A stretch of DNA of 64,000 nucleotides. Origin: Crotophaga sulcirostris (taxonomy: Eukaryota > Chordata > Aves > Cuculiformes > Crotophagidae). Shown here piece by piece: positions 12,589-25,117 of the stretch. The notes beneath the pieces were generated by a model. That model did not search any database, was not told where the DNA came from, and saw nothing but the letters and a program-made list of their open reading frames with translations. Position 1 is the stretch's first letter. Every line of letters begins with the position of its first letter. The stretch spans positions 41,856 to 105,855 of the forward strand of contig VYZB01000193.1 of NCBI GenBank assembly GCA_013397455.1. Direction: 5' to 3'. The translations under genes were made by a program, and so were the position numbers.

Positions 12589-15500
12589 AAATATTTTATC
12601 TAACACATTCATTATCTTAAAAACACTGAAATTTTCATATCATTGGAAATGTCATGAAAGTAAAAAAAACAAAAAAAGTTTGTGAGTTTTGATCACTTAC
12701 TAGCAGGCAAGTCCATTTAAAAACCCAGTAGCAAGTAGAAATACCTGTTAGGATTCCCAGTCCCACCAGGGTAGCTGATGACTCGTGGACATCAGCTTGT
12801 TTTTGAAGAAAAAAGTGCTCTCAAAAGGGTGGGCTAAACAGTAGAATCTATGCTGCAGTTTCTCTGGCAGTCCTTACTATGATTCTTTTTGTAGATATAT
12901 GTAATTTTCCAGAGGTGTTCACTCAGCATTACCCACAAGAGTACTGATACTATACTGGGTGGAAGCAGGGGTGCAGGGAGAGAAGAAAAGGCATCAGTTC
13001 AGCGTGAGAAAGTCTTAGATTTCATAGCATTCTTGTGAACAGAATGGCAGGTTATAAAGGCTTACGTCAATTGTATGAGCCTTGGAAAGAAATGCAGTAA
13101 TAACATAAACTTAGTTGTCTTTTTCTGAACCATAATTTCAGATCTTAAGTCATTCAGTCTTTGTGCGGTTTACTTTAATACACTTACTGTATCTCATACT
13201 CCTGTATAGACCACATCGAATTTAACAAACGTATACAAAGAATGACAGCTGACACTAATTTATTGTGCAGAAAGCTCAATTCAATCACGGCTCCTAAAGT
13301 ACTGGACATGATAAAAGTATGCAGATATCTGAAGAAATAAAGGGATTAAATGAAGCTACACAGCTCTTTTGTCTATAACTGCTAAAAAGTGGCAACAGTA
13401 CTTTAGAAGCCTTAGCTCTGAAGCTGAAAGGGGTTGTTAATAAACCAAGTAAACACAGTAGTCTAGCAGATCCAATTGTCCTGCAGTCCCTCAAGCTGCT
13501 AAGCTTCCTCACAAAAGACATTCAACAAATAACTACCAAATACTCCTGTCCTTACCTGTATGTACAATGCTGACCACAGAGATCCTGCAAACTTTCCTGA
13601 ATTTTAGCTAAGTGTAGAAAAGTACAGTCAATCAGGTTTTGAATAACTTTTAAAAGGATGATAAAATTAAGTTGATAGTCTCAGGGGACTGTATGCTGAA
13701 GATCTGAAAAACAATTGATTTAACATCTGTAGATGAAAGCAGAAGACTAGCAGTTCCCCAGAGAGGCTACTATAGCCAGCAGCTGATGGTAGCTAACAGG
13801 AGACTGCAGCTGGGGCTTTTGCTGGCTAAGCCTGTAACAACCCCTCTTTATAGGGCAATAGAATTAAGGATAAGGCTAAGATAATGGAATTTGTGCATGC
13901 CTGGTCTGCTTGCTCCGCCTGACCAGAGCACTGATATCACTGTGACAGCTGCCTTCTCAACACTCTTCCCTTGCAGCAAATGGTGTGCCAGTCTGTCAGC
14001 TGCATATGTATGCTTAATAGTGACATATTGGCAATTAAGGAGAGAATGATTCATATTTGTACTGTATTTGGGTAAATAGTTCATGAAATACACAAGCAGG
14101 ATAGAGGAGTTCTGGTGCAATTCAGGAAAAAGAAACACTGTGAGTTTGAAGTTACCATATTTATTTGAGTACTTTAAGTAGGTTCATAATGTTGTCTGCT
14201 TAGAATCTTGATTAAAGCAGAAATTTAAAAGCTGGTTAACAGTAATGACTAACTAATCATTTCTTAAAACAATAAAGCATAGATGAAAGACACTAAAACT
14301 AAGAGCTAACTTTTGAAAGCCTCAGCCATCAATCCTATAGCTGTAATAAAAGTCTGAAGCATTAGTGGCATTATTCAACTCTAGACCAGGGTTAGGCTGG
14401 TGGCTTTTTACCATTTGGCACATAAGGTTCTGGGAAAACAATAATAAAACATTTCTTTGAAAAGAGGAGCTAGATAAACAACAATTGTCATTGTAAGTCT
14501 GAAGAAATGGTGCCTCAATCTCACATAAACTCTTTAAGGAAAATTTCACATTTTTTTTTTCTGAAAAGTTTTACTCTCCTATGCAGCTGGAGATTGACTT
14601 GTGAAAACCGGTATATGTGCTCAGATACAAGGAAGATATGGAAAGTACTGTTTTATGTATCAAATAAATGGATGCTGAGATTAAAAAACGATATTTTATG
14701 GAAATTCTAAAACAAAAACATATCAAAAAGAAGCTAGAATGTCTACTTTTCACGAGGAGATAGCTCCCACTTAGTGAGATGTAAACATTTCAGGTCATTC
14801 TTCAGAGACCATTCACAATCCCAGCGAATTCAGCAAACCTCAGGGTCTAGATCCAGATTTACTTGAGTTAGTTTATACTGCTAGATCCATTTGTGCAGTT
14901 CCTGGCTTTTGTTCTTGATTTGAATCACACTTCTCCTTTTTCTGCTGTTTACTGGTCTCATATTCTGTTCATCTTGTAATACAGAAAGTCAAGGGAGAGC
15001 GTAACCCAATTTTTTCTTCCTTTCCCTTACTCAGGATCACCATCCACAAAAAAGTGACAGGAAGAGGAAAAAAATTTTTAAGAAGGCTTCTTGTTCTCTA
15101 CCCCTTTTCCCCAGGTATGTCTGCAGCTTAGTTTGCTCAGGTACTGTTACCTTCAGAGGGAAAGTGAGTTGTGCCGTGGTGTTAGTGGCAAGAATAGAAT
15201 TCAGGGGTGTTGTTACTACTGTGGTGCCACTCCACCTGCCAGCTGTGCTCTGCAGGAGTCATACTGATTGTTCTGGCCCTTTTTCTCATGGGAAAAAAGC
15301 AGGAAGAGCTTCTGCCTCTTAGCTGGGGAACTGGCAGGATTTTTTTTGATCTATCTAGAGGGTTGTGTCTGTCTCTGAAGATGCCAATAGCACATGCTTA
15401 GGAAGTCCTTACTGTAAAACACTACTTGTAGCTCAATTTGCTCACAGGCTTTTAGTCCTTTGTGTAGCCCATGTTAGTAGCTCTTCATTGATCTCAGTAT

Positions 15501-16242
15501 GTCTTTCACTCAGCTTTGTATTTTCAATTTTTTTTTGTTTTTACAAACAGTTCCATTTCAGAATGTTTTTCTAAGTGATGTCTTCTATATTTATTTTCTC
15601 ATGGTACTGTAATACACAAACTTTTCGATCTTCCTCTTTGCTTTAAAAATAAAAATGAAGATAACTTGCATCTTGAAGAGTGTACCATTTTAGAAATAAC
15701 TTATTCAGACCAATAGAGAAAAAAGCACTAACTTTGGCAGCAGCAATAGGTACTTCTCAATGTATAGCTTGGTATTCACTCTGAATTATCGGAACTTAGA
15801 AGTCCTGCTTAATACTTCCCTGAACTGTGATACACACTCATCCCATTATAGATGAAAGGAAGAACTGTTTTGGTTTTTTTTCTCTGAGGCTAACTAATGC
15901 TCAGTGATCAGCTGCTAATGTGTTTTTTGGAAAAATGAATACTGAGGCCATGATACTCATGTGCTTGTACAATGACCTACAAGGCTGGGTTATGTTATTG
16001 GAAGGCACAGATCATGGGGTTCAACTGGTTCATATTAAAACCTATTCAACACTAATTTTCAGTAGAATATTTACAGAAAGTCTGTACATTTCAGCATTTC
16101 TTACTAATAGTGTACTGAAGTCCTCATGGAACATACATATTATGTCCAGACATGTGAGTCAGGTTGCAGAAACAAAGAAATTAATTGTGCTTGTACATCT
16201 CTACTACTATTTAATGCAGATTTAGTAAAGAAAAAAAGCCAT
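12589..16242. other. AT-rich intergenic or intronic DNA with a small inverted repeat
   Basis: No gene is recognised. The nine bases TAGCCAGCA at 13773-13781 are matched by their complement TGCTGGCTA at 13820-13828, with 38 bases between; this could form a weak stem but has no known role. A moderately GC-rich patch at 13740-13990 has no recognised identity. Confidence 0.55.
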
Positions 16243-16530
16243 ATGTGTGGAGTACATGGAGCTCCACCTGGGGATGAATGAAGAGCTGATCGAAAGCCTG
16301 TGGGTCAGGTTTGAAGGGAGGGCAGGGACAGATGACATTACAGCAGGGCTAGGACTCTGCCACAGGGCAAAGGACCAGGCAGAGTGAGCGGGTGAGGCCC
16401 TCTACAGACAGACAGGTGCAGCTTTGCATTCACTAGCCCTGGTCTCAATGGGGGACTTCAACCACTCTGGTATTGTTGGGGGGACAACACAGCAGGGCAC
16501 AAGCAATCACTGACTTCTTTTCAAGAATCT
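16243..16530 (+). mobile_element. CR1 LINE fragment, endonuclease domain, decayed
   Basis: Read on the + strand, this encodes part of the CR1 apurinic-type endonuclease that nicks the target DNA. The recognisable blocks are ELHLGMNEELIESLWVRFEG, RAGTDDIT, EALYRQTGAA and ALVSMGDFNH (MGDFNH at 16448-16465). GDFN is one of the catalytic signatures of this endonuclease family. A TGA at 16385-16387 interrupts the frame, and reading frame is lost after about 16505. No reverse transcriptase follows, so this is an internal fragment missing both its 5' and 3' ends, which is unusual for CR1 because copies normally keep the 3' end. A later deletion is the likely reason. The ends are approximate. Confidence 0.82.
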
Positions 16531-16898
16531 CAAGAGTTCAACAGTTCTCCGTATTACAAACTTTTCTCATGGTACATTCTGTCTGTTTTGTGAGTTCTCT
16601 TGGCCCAATTTTTTAAGAGAGGAAAAAAGGATTTAAAAAAGAGAATTTGACGTTTATGGACTGTAATCTTGTTTGATAGAGTGAGATAGGATTTTGGATG
16701 CAGGGGGACATATCTCCTCATTTAATTAATTCTTTTCCTTTATATTTCTGTCATCATAAGACAAATTCTTTTGTGGTGCTTAACTTTTAAGTATGATATG
16801 AATTTTCAGAAGAGTCATGCGGTGACCAAACGCAACTACATAAACCAACATTTAAACTCTCTCCCAACTTACTAATCAAATTATGAAAATAACTTGTT

Positions 16899-16985
16899 TT
16901 CCTTTCTCTTTCGTTCCTTCCTTCTTCCTTCTTTCTTCTCTCTCTACTGACGTCTCCCTCACCACCTGCTCCGTCTCTTTCTCCT
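16899..16985. repeat. Polypyrimidine (C/T) tract
   Basis: A run of almost only C and T with imperfect TTCC, CTTT and TCTC units, broken briefly by ACTGACG. It is low-complexity DNA that may have arisen by slippage. Confidence 0.75.
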
Positions 16986-17203
16986 AAAGAGTAAGAAGGA
17001 TAAACAAACTACACAGTGTGTCATCTGACAGTGACACCCTGAAAAAAACAATTTAGCATGCCTGGGTCTGTGATAAACTGTTGCTGAACAACCTCATGCT
17101 GACCAGTCCCACATTGCTGGTGAGACTCTCACAGCATGTGTAACTTTGCTTTTCTCCAGATGGTGAAGAGGAGAAAGATTTTTTGGCTTTCACTGTGTTT
17201 CTT

Positions 17204-17234
17204 TGTTACAACATGCATGACATGTTACAACATG
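17204..17234. repeat. Direct repeat TGTTACAACATG, period 19
   Basis: TGTTACAACATG occurs at 17204-17215 and again at 17223-17234, separated by CATGACA. Each copy is itself nearly palindromic, so the pair can also fold. An AATAAA follows at 17276-17281. The combination hints at an old LTR, but no ends or target duplication could be fixed. Confidence 0.6.
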
Positions 17235-18190
17235 TTTCTTTAATACAACACGTATAACCCCTGAAAGACCCTTGGAATAAAGGGATGACTTGATCAGAAG
17301 TGTGAGAACGAATTGTTGTTTGTATTGTCCAGGCTGTTTGGATACTCTGGCCAAGTTTAGGATGGCACTGTGTGTCTATGCCCTGAAAAATGTAATTGGA
17401 AATTAAATGTGATAGCGGAAGGTAAATTGTGCAGCCTTTTTTATAGAGAGGGATATAAGGCCAGAACCATTAAAAGAACACCCTCTATCTGCTGTTTTGT
17501 TGACCTCGCTGTTTCACAAGCTTCTCTACATTACAGTAACTTGACTCATATGACTTGTTCACATCAGTGTTGCTTTCCATATGAATATTTGTTTAAGAGG
17601 TTATGCCATGTTGTTTACAAAATGTGACCACAAGAGTGTGTCTTGAAAAGGTGGTAAGAGTGTGGGTTTTGTGTGTCATCATTTTACTTTATTTCTTTAT
17701 AGGACTTCTGCTGGGTTGGTTTTTTTTTCTTTTTCTAGTTCCTTATGGTCTACAGACTTTTACCAGTTCTGATTTAGCTCAACAAAAGTGGCACTAGCCC
17801 TTCCCTCCTTTTGCTGCTTATTGTGGTACTTTAAAAGTAGAAAAAGAAAGTGAAAAATGTTGTGTTCTCTTTTGTTGCTAATTCAAGGACACTTACTAGT
17901 ATGTGACTAATGAGAGCAAAGAGCCATCAAAAGCACTAAATATACTAGCAGAGGTCAAGAGCAACAGACTTATTTTTTCTGATTATTTTAAATTTTGTTG
18001 TCCCTAGCTGAAAATCCTGATATTGTAAGATTAAAGTATAGTTAGGTCATGTTTTTCTCAACTGTATGTCCTTAACATTCTGCAAAAAAATAGCAATGAG
18101 AAAGTGGAGGCTAAATGAGGTGACATTCTTTATATGCAGGTCTTTTTAAGTAATGCCTTACTTTGACCCATTATTCTTATATCACTTTAG

Positions 18191-18232
18191 CCCCTCTCTA
18201 TCCCCATCCATTCAGGGAGAGAGAGAGAGGGG
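18191..18232. repeat. Inverted repeat with GA-rich arm
   Basis: CCCCTCTCT at 18191-18199 is complementary to AGAGAGGGG at 18224-18232, with 24 bases between. The right arm lies in a short (GA)n run at 18216-18229. It could form a small stem; no function is suggested. Confidence 0.6.
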
Positions 18233-21200
18233 ATGGTAGGCCTTCAAATGTAGTGTTGCATTTGTTATAGCTGAAAGGTTTCTCAAGAAAATGACCCGTA
18301 AGACAGCAATAAATTGATGATGGAGAGAGAACAAGGAGGATAATAATCAGATTGATTGCAACTAAATGTTCAGCATTGTTCATGCAACCAACACTACTGA
18401 AAACTACTCATATGTCTTTGAAAATTGAGATCACCTCCTTTTAAAAGACATATAGGTCAGTAGACATTAATAGAGAGGCCTATAGCAGTATTCTTTAATG
18501 AGAAGTGAAGATGCTGCCAGCATTCCTGGCCAGCCTGTCTGTGGGAACAACCTGGAAAAGGTGTCTGCAGTACAGGGGGGTGGTCTGTAACAGAGGTCAG
18601 CTACACATCTTGGATTTTTAGGTCAAATTTTAGAATGTCCTGAAGTTAACTCTTGACGAGATGTATTCAGTACACATGTTGCCTAAGAGGGCAGTTGCCA
18701 TGAAAAAGCAAAGCCTCTCTGAGCCTGTTGCAGACATGCATCTTTTGTAGACTAGTTGCAAAAGCTCATATATAAAGTATACAGTAGTGGCACACCATAG
18801 GTTATCATTAAATAGCCTAGATAATAATTTACAGTCTTGCAAATAAGCATCTAGTAATCAATAGTGCTGAGAGTCAAGGGGATGGAGAACTTTATTTTTT
18901 TTTTTTTACTATATATGTGGGGAGGATCAGTGGAAGATTTAAATATAGGTTTTCTCTAAACCAACAAAAAGGAATTTCGGCATTTAAAAGCATTTTTTGC
19001 TGGTCTTAATGAGGTTTTTTTTTAACATAGTGTATGTCATATTGTACTTATGGCAGTCCAACACTGCCATCTTGTACAGTCGGTCCTAGACACTACAAAA
19101 ACTGTGAGTATCTGGGCATGAGAGATATCTGAATGTGTTTACAAAAAAAAAGGCATTAAGTGCATTCTGCAACTCAATAACTGCATCTGACCCTGAGCAG
19201 CAGACACTTGGGTATGTACAAGGTGCTTTGTTTCCAGCATAAGCTGAGTTATCCCTATAGAAGCATAGAGCTATATACTCAACTTCTACCTGACTAGAGA
19301 GAGAGTAGAAAGATGAACAGCAGCAGAGGGAAAGTAAACAAGTTAAATGAAATGTGGGAAAGTGGTTATAAAAAGCGGTTATTAAACACTGCTGTCACCA
19401 TATAATCCTTGCAAAAGCTGTCCTTGATTTATCATTTCATAGAGATCTTGCAGACCAGTAATTACTGAAAGTTCTCATTTAATGAAAGTGAGAACACATA
19501 GGAAAATTCCTGCTAATACTATTCCCACTGCCCCTCTCCTAGTGGAAACGTATGGCTGTGAATTCAGATATGAATCTCAGAGAGCTAGGTAAAAAGAACA
19601 GTTGAAAACAGATGGCAGCAGTTACAATTGGCATATTCCCAGTTGGTGGCTTTAGCATTTAGAAATGAGCATCTGTTCTTCTTCCTTACTGCAACGTGGT
19701 TTAAACTCAGAGGTGTTAAAAATACGTAAGTTGCTGTTCTATTCTTTTTTTGCTGTTTACTGACTTTAATGGCTTTTAGCAAAATGAGAAGTACAATGTT
19801 TACCTGTGTGTCAGGGGAATCAAAACAGAAACACATGTCTCTGATGTAGAACCTGAGGTTGTAAATTGAAGTATGGGGGCAGGGGTGAAGAGCAAATGGT
19901 ATGGTTTTATCCTAATGCCAGGAAATAAAGGGTTACTGAAAGCTGAAGCTGTAGCAACATGAAGATACAACCTCTGTAACAGACTTCTGATGCTCCTAAG
20001 CATATTCTTCATTTTTTGTAGCTATTAATAAATTCTTCAGATTAAAGAAAAGAGTAATATTCTTAACCGTCTTACTGCTGCATTATGTAAAAACACTGAA
20101 CGTTCCACCTTTGGCTGGGAAAAGAAACATCAGTTTGTGGGTGATTCTTACTTTGTTAGATAATGGACTTTTAAATAGGGTGGAGCTAGGTATCATTAAA
20201 ACTGAAAGAAAAACCCATTTCAGGTTATACGTCGTACATATTATCTGTTGTTTCTAGTATCAGATAACATATTTGTGAAATGCAAAAAGTATTCATATAC
20301 TAGATTTGTTAGACAACTCTATGAATGTATTTATCTATTACTAGCCAGAAATGGCTATGACAAGTGACAAGCTTAATTTGTTGTGACTCTGCATAAAAAC
20401 ATGGCAATTATGCTTTTAAACCTGAGTCTTTGCTGTTGAGTCTGGATGAGAGTGAGGGTCCATCTGGATGGATCTGGCCACGGGATTAATTCTTCATGGC
20501 AAAATTCTTTGCATATCTTTTGGAACATTAATGCCAATTATAGAGACAATGCAATATGATTTTTGGCTACAAGGTACTGAAAATATGCTTGCAGATCACG
20601 ACAAAGGTATATGAAGTATTTTTCTGATGCCAGACTTTTTAGCATGAAAGATCACAAGATAGATTGATAGACAGCTGACCATCTGCCTGAAGGATTCTCT
20701 CATCTAAGATATGTCAGGGATTTGCTTCATTATGTGTTCACTCAACAGATATATTGATATTAGGAAGCAAATGAGTTGTTCTAAACTGTGACACTTCCAA
20801 AATGATTTTCTTCTCTCTATTTTTTTGGATCTTAGTATGTTTTATTTTTTTTAACTTTGACAGTCTCTGGGCCACTCAAACCTGGTTGGAGTGGAAGCCA
20901 GATAATCAAAATTGAATCCTGATAAAATAAAAATTGTAGTTGGTGGAGTGGATTTGGAAGATATGGTGGACCTGGTGGTTGTTGTGTGGATTTAAAAGTT
21001 TCTATCCTTTTTTGTTTGTTCACTTCCAGGCCTGGCTATCTTGTTTAATCTTGAGCTGCTTGCAGAGCAAGGTAACATAAAAGGTACAGTTTTTATTGTT
21101 TTGATTAAACAAGGACACCAGCCTTTATTCAGAGTGGGGCAAGCCTCTGATTCCTGAAGATGGGACTATAGGAATATGATATTTGGGTAACCCTGCAAGA

Positions 21201-22140
21201 TCTCACAGTGCAGACTTTCCTAGGCCTTGTGATGAAAGGTTGTATATGAAATGTTGAAGAGCACGTTTTGACACAGGACATGTTTTATTCATATTTATTG
21301 CATAAACCAGTATTTACTTGCTAATCTGCCAGTAGCATATCTGTTGCTCACGTTCCCAGGAATCAACTAATGGACATATACTATAACTGGAAAAGCAAAG
21401 AAATAAAAATAAGCATGTCATCATTTTTTCATTAGAAATTATTGTTTAAGATTCTTGCTTCTCACTTCCCATCTCTCCCTGATTTCAGTCTTTGAAAACT
21501 GATAACTTTTTTTTGAGCATAATGCAATGTATTTCTTGCCTAGTCCTGTAATTTTATGACTTTACTTACAAATTAACTGATCCCTAGAGTTGCATGGTAA
21601 TAGAAGTTGCAGAAAGAACTGTATTTATTCTTTTGACTGAAAGAGGCCCACTGTACTTTTTGAATGGCATCAGTTTTTTACTGTCTCTGTCTCCTTTCTT
21701 TCTATGAAAAGAGGCATCCTTATGGAAACGTGTAAATATTGTGAAAGTATTTAGCAAAGAGTATTTCCTAAGAACTACTCTGCTGTAAATACAACTGCAG
21801 TGAGTTGCTTAGTGGTTGGGTTATTTATCATTCAGTGCAGTATTTTGTTTTAACAGCTGTGATTCTCTCCCTCAGTATTCATGCAAACGTAAAGCGTGCT
21901 GCACTTTTGTCATCAAGCTCTTAGAGGTACAAATCTACCTCAAAATGTGAATGCTTGTGTAAGAACCCGAGATTGAAGTTGTTCCCTTTTGGCATTTGGC
22001 AGTTAAAGATACAGACAAACCAGACATACAGGGTATAATTCCGTCTTTTAGCTTCAAAATTCTGTTATTTTGTGATGCACTTAGTGGTGTGAACATAAAA
22101 TTGCAGTGGAGAAGGGGATGATTAGTTATAACCATTTACA

Positions 22141-22203
22141 AGTGGTTGTTTACAGTTTATATTCCTGTAGTTGTTTACAGTGGTTGTTTACAGTTTATAT
22201 TCC
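22141..22203. repeat. Tandem duplication, 38-bp period
   Basis: The 25 bases 22141-22165 (beginning AGTGGTTGTTTACAG) recur without mismatch at 22179-22203. The intervening bases contain a third, partial copy (TAGTTGTTTACAG). Perfect identity of the two copies suggests a recent slippage or duplication event. Confidence 0.88.
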
Positions 22204-24795
22204 ACGACTCCCTGCCTTTAATTTTATTTCCAAACTACTAACTTTGCTAACCCATATTCTTCTTTGTCAAACCTTTCTGTTGATTCAGAATAGTGTAATC
22301 TTCTTCTTTGGTCTGTATTGTGACAACTTCACTGAATTTGTCTTTGAACTGGGCTTTTATTAATTTTGGAAAACCTATTAACTTCTGATGTATCATTATA
22401 GAGACAGCTGTATGTTGTTCTTACTAAATAAATCTGAATTGGCTTGTTGAAACCAAGCTTTTTACTTTTTTGCTGAAATATATTTTGTGATTAACTTAAG
22501 TTAAATGTAAACAATATTTTTTTAAAAAGGAATGTTTATGAAGAAGCTTATATTCATTGATCTAATTTGCTTAGAAAACCAATTAAAATTAAATTAGTTC
22601 AATCTTCTGTGTGTTGACATCATTTGTCTCTGTTTTCCAACTATCTCAGCTGAAATTAAAAAAAAATGGAGTCACTAATGGAAATTGTCTGCTCTGTAGA
22701 TGTCTCTTCTTCACAGTTTGTGTACTTCTATCACAGTAAGTAAGAATACCAGTATTACGGTGTAAGGTTGATTTGCATGCGCATACATATGAAGATTATA
22801 AGCAAACACCATTGTCAGCAGAAAGTTAGTCCTGGACATTTAGCTTACTGCCTAGATTTCCACCTGAAAGTAATTTACATAACTTTCTGTGTGTATTAAT
22901 CATGACAATGGATGAAGACCATATTTTAGGATTATCTTACATATTCATTTTGCAATTGCAGAGATGTGATATTTAACCAGAATCAGATTATGAAAGTCTT
23001 GACTCTTATGCATAGCTCAAGTTATCATCACATGAGATAATGTTAAAGCCCAAATAAGGGAAATTAGGGAGTCATAACAGATAAACTAATTGTTTATATC
23101 AGATGCAGTGTTTTGACTATCCTAGTGTTATAATCTTTATTATCATGGTTTTCAGATCTATCTTTTCTTTCATGCCAAAGGTAGAACTTTGACAACCCCA
23201 TTTCTCCACAAATTGCAATAGACACTGGAAGCAAGACAAAAAATGAAGTTATAAAAATTGCTATCATTAAGTGATCATTAGTGTCTATGAATGATAACAT
23301 GAACATTTCAAAACCAGAACTAAGTATCTATGCTGTATATCTGAATGACTTTCTAGAACATTGATATAAATCATTGGCAAGTTCCTGCTTGTTTCTGCAG
23401 AAATAAGCACATGTGCGAGCATGTATGTTTCTGTGTATATGCAAACATATGCATATAACTAAGCAAACAATTTGAAATAAATTATTGTATAGAGCTAAAT
23501 GTTATTTTTTGTGTTCGTGTCTATAAACAAATCACACACTTTTCTAACTGTTGATATGGAAAATTCAAAACACAACAGTAATTACTAGCTTTTTGATACT
23601 GTTTCTACTATTGACTGGAAGGGTTAAATTGTTTAAATCAGATTGTTGACATGAATGTTTATGCAAAATACTTTTGATTTCTGTGGATATCCAAACAAGT
23701 AATTCTCATATTTGCATATGTAGTGCATGCATACTGATAGAATGCATTTGGATCAGTCTGCATCAATATGGAAAAAGACAACTATCAATGAAAAGTGGTG
23801 GTGTGACAATCTTACCCTTGAGACTCAGATGGGTAACCTTGATTCCCTCTGCTTTCTTTCCCCACATGTACAAGTTTTGTCACTTGTATTCCTGGCCAAT
23901 GCAACCTAATTAGGATTCTAAATAGAATTACGAAGCAGCTCCTTTCCATTATCACAGACTTGCAAATGGAATAAATACTCCAAGAGTTATGTGTGTGTCT
24001 GTGGTTGCAAGTGGTACTGAATAAGTTCTGGCAGTGACATAATGATGGAGGTGCCCAAAGCTCCTATAGGACCCTCCTTCTCAATGAGGGTTTTTCTGTC
24101 TCATGCTCATATATTGCTAGCAGCAGTGTGAAGCAAGGTTAAAACTGGCTCATCTTGAAATTGGTGGCTGATTTCTGAAGATCCACTTTTAAGACGAGGA
24201 TTTTTACTGATATTTTTTGACATAGGTTACAGAAAGATTGTCAGAAGAAAAATGTGAAATAGTAAACAAGGTTTGATGCTCTGACACCAGACAAAGTTTC
24301 TCTCAAAGTCACTGTTGTAAAAGCTTTGAAGAGTTGCTCTGCTTTAGGATAGTCTCTCAGATCTCACTCTCCTTGTATGCCTAATTGTTTTCATCAAAAC
24401 TGGGGTGAGATGACGTGCAGAGCGGTTCCATGATGCTATTCCTTTGTAGGCAGGGCTTGATATGAGCTCCCCAGGGGAGCTGATGTGGTCTCTGCAATAT
24501 ATCCTAGGCTATGTTATGAAGAATACTTCCTTTTTCTATTGCATATCTTGTTTGTATGTCAATTAGTCTCATGACACTGCCCAGAGAGTTCAGATTGGTG
24601 GCAATGTGGGTATTTGAAGCAATTTTTCTGAAATTAGTCTTTTATTTTCAGTCATAAACAGAACAGTCCTTTGATACTTGCTCAGCAAAGGGGTATATCT
24701 GTTTCATTTCTCCACTATAAGTGTCTAGTCACTGTTAATTTTTATTCCCGGATTTTTGTGCAATATTTATCATGGAGGACTATTGTACATATTTA

Positions 24796-25111
24796 TGTGG
24801 GAACTAACGATGTGGCAGTGAAAACTTCCATTGCAGAGAATTCATAGGTAGATTTCACACCCTGGAGACAAACTTAGAAACCTTGAATGCCACAAGAAAG
24901 GCGGATGAGACAGTACAGCACTAGAACAGAGAACTAGCACAAGACACAGTTAACTGTATGTTCTGTAAAGGCTTGCACTTCTCATGACAGCTACTGCTAG
25001 TTTACCTTACTCTGTTAATTAAGCTGTTAGTTGTGGCTTTAAGTGCTGTTGCTGCTTCAATAAAGATGATTTCGGGATCGTTCAGCTCTGAGTCTGTGCT
25101 TCATCCCCACA
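24796..25111 (+). mobile_element. Solo LTR, 316 bp, ERVK-like, with 6-bp target duplication
   Basis: The element begins TGTGGGAACT and ends TCATCCCCACA, so its tips TGTGGG and CCCACA are exact inverted repeats. The six bases TATTTA flank it on both sides (24790-24795 and 25112-25117). An AATAAA at 25059-25064, followed by a GC-richer tail that would be U5, gives the + orientation. Neither a second LTR nor internal retroviral sequence lies next to it, so it is a solo LTR. The 6-bp duplication points to an alpha/betaretrovirus-like (ERVK) source. It differs in sequence from the LTR at 338-701, so it is a separate family. No strong TATA box was seen. The structure is well supported; the family name is inference. 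Confidence 0.9.
25059..25064 (+). terminator. LTR polyadenylation signal AATAAA
   Basis: A canonical AATAAA about 47 bases before the 3' end of the solo LTR. It sets the element's orientation. Present activity is unknown. Confidence 0.6.
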
Positions 25112-25117
25112 TATTTA

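Larger units (their letters stand above)
16531..24789. other. AT-rich intergenic or intronic DNA with small repeats
   Basis: No gene is recognised in about 8.3 kb. It contains the pyrimidine tract at 16899-16985, the direct repeat at 17204-17234, the inverted repeat at 18191-18232, a T-tract near 18895-18907 and the tandem duplication at 22141-22203, each listed separately. Confidence 0.55.

Noticed and set aside
12500..12685. 61-codon frame through the N gap
   Set aside because: It exists only because N codons are not read as stops.
21060..21310. Possible LTR on the minus strand (complement of AATAAAGGCTGG near 21124)
   Set aside because: No TG/CA ends with a target duplication could be found, so it was left out.
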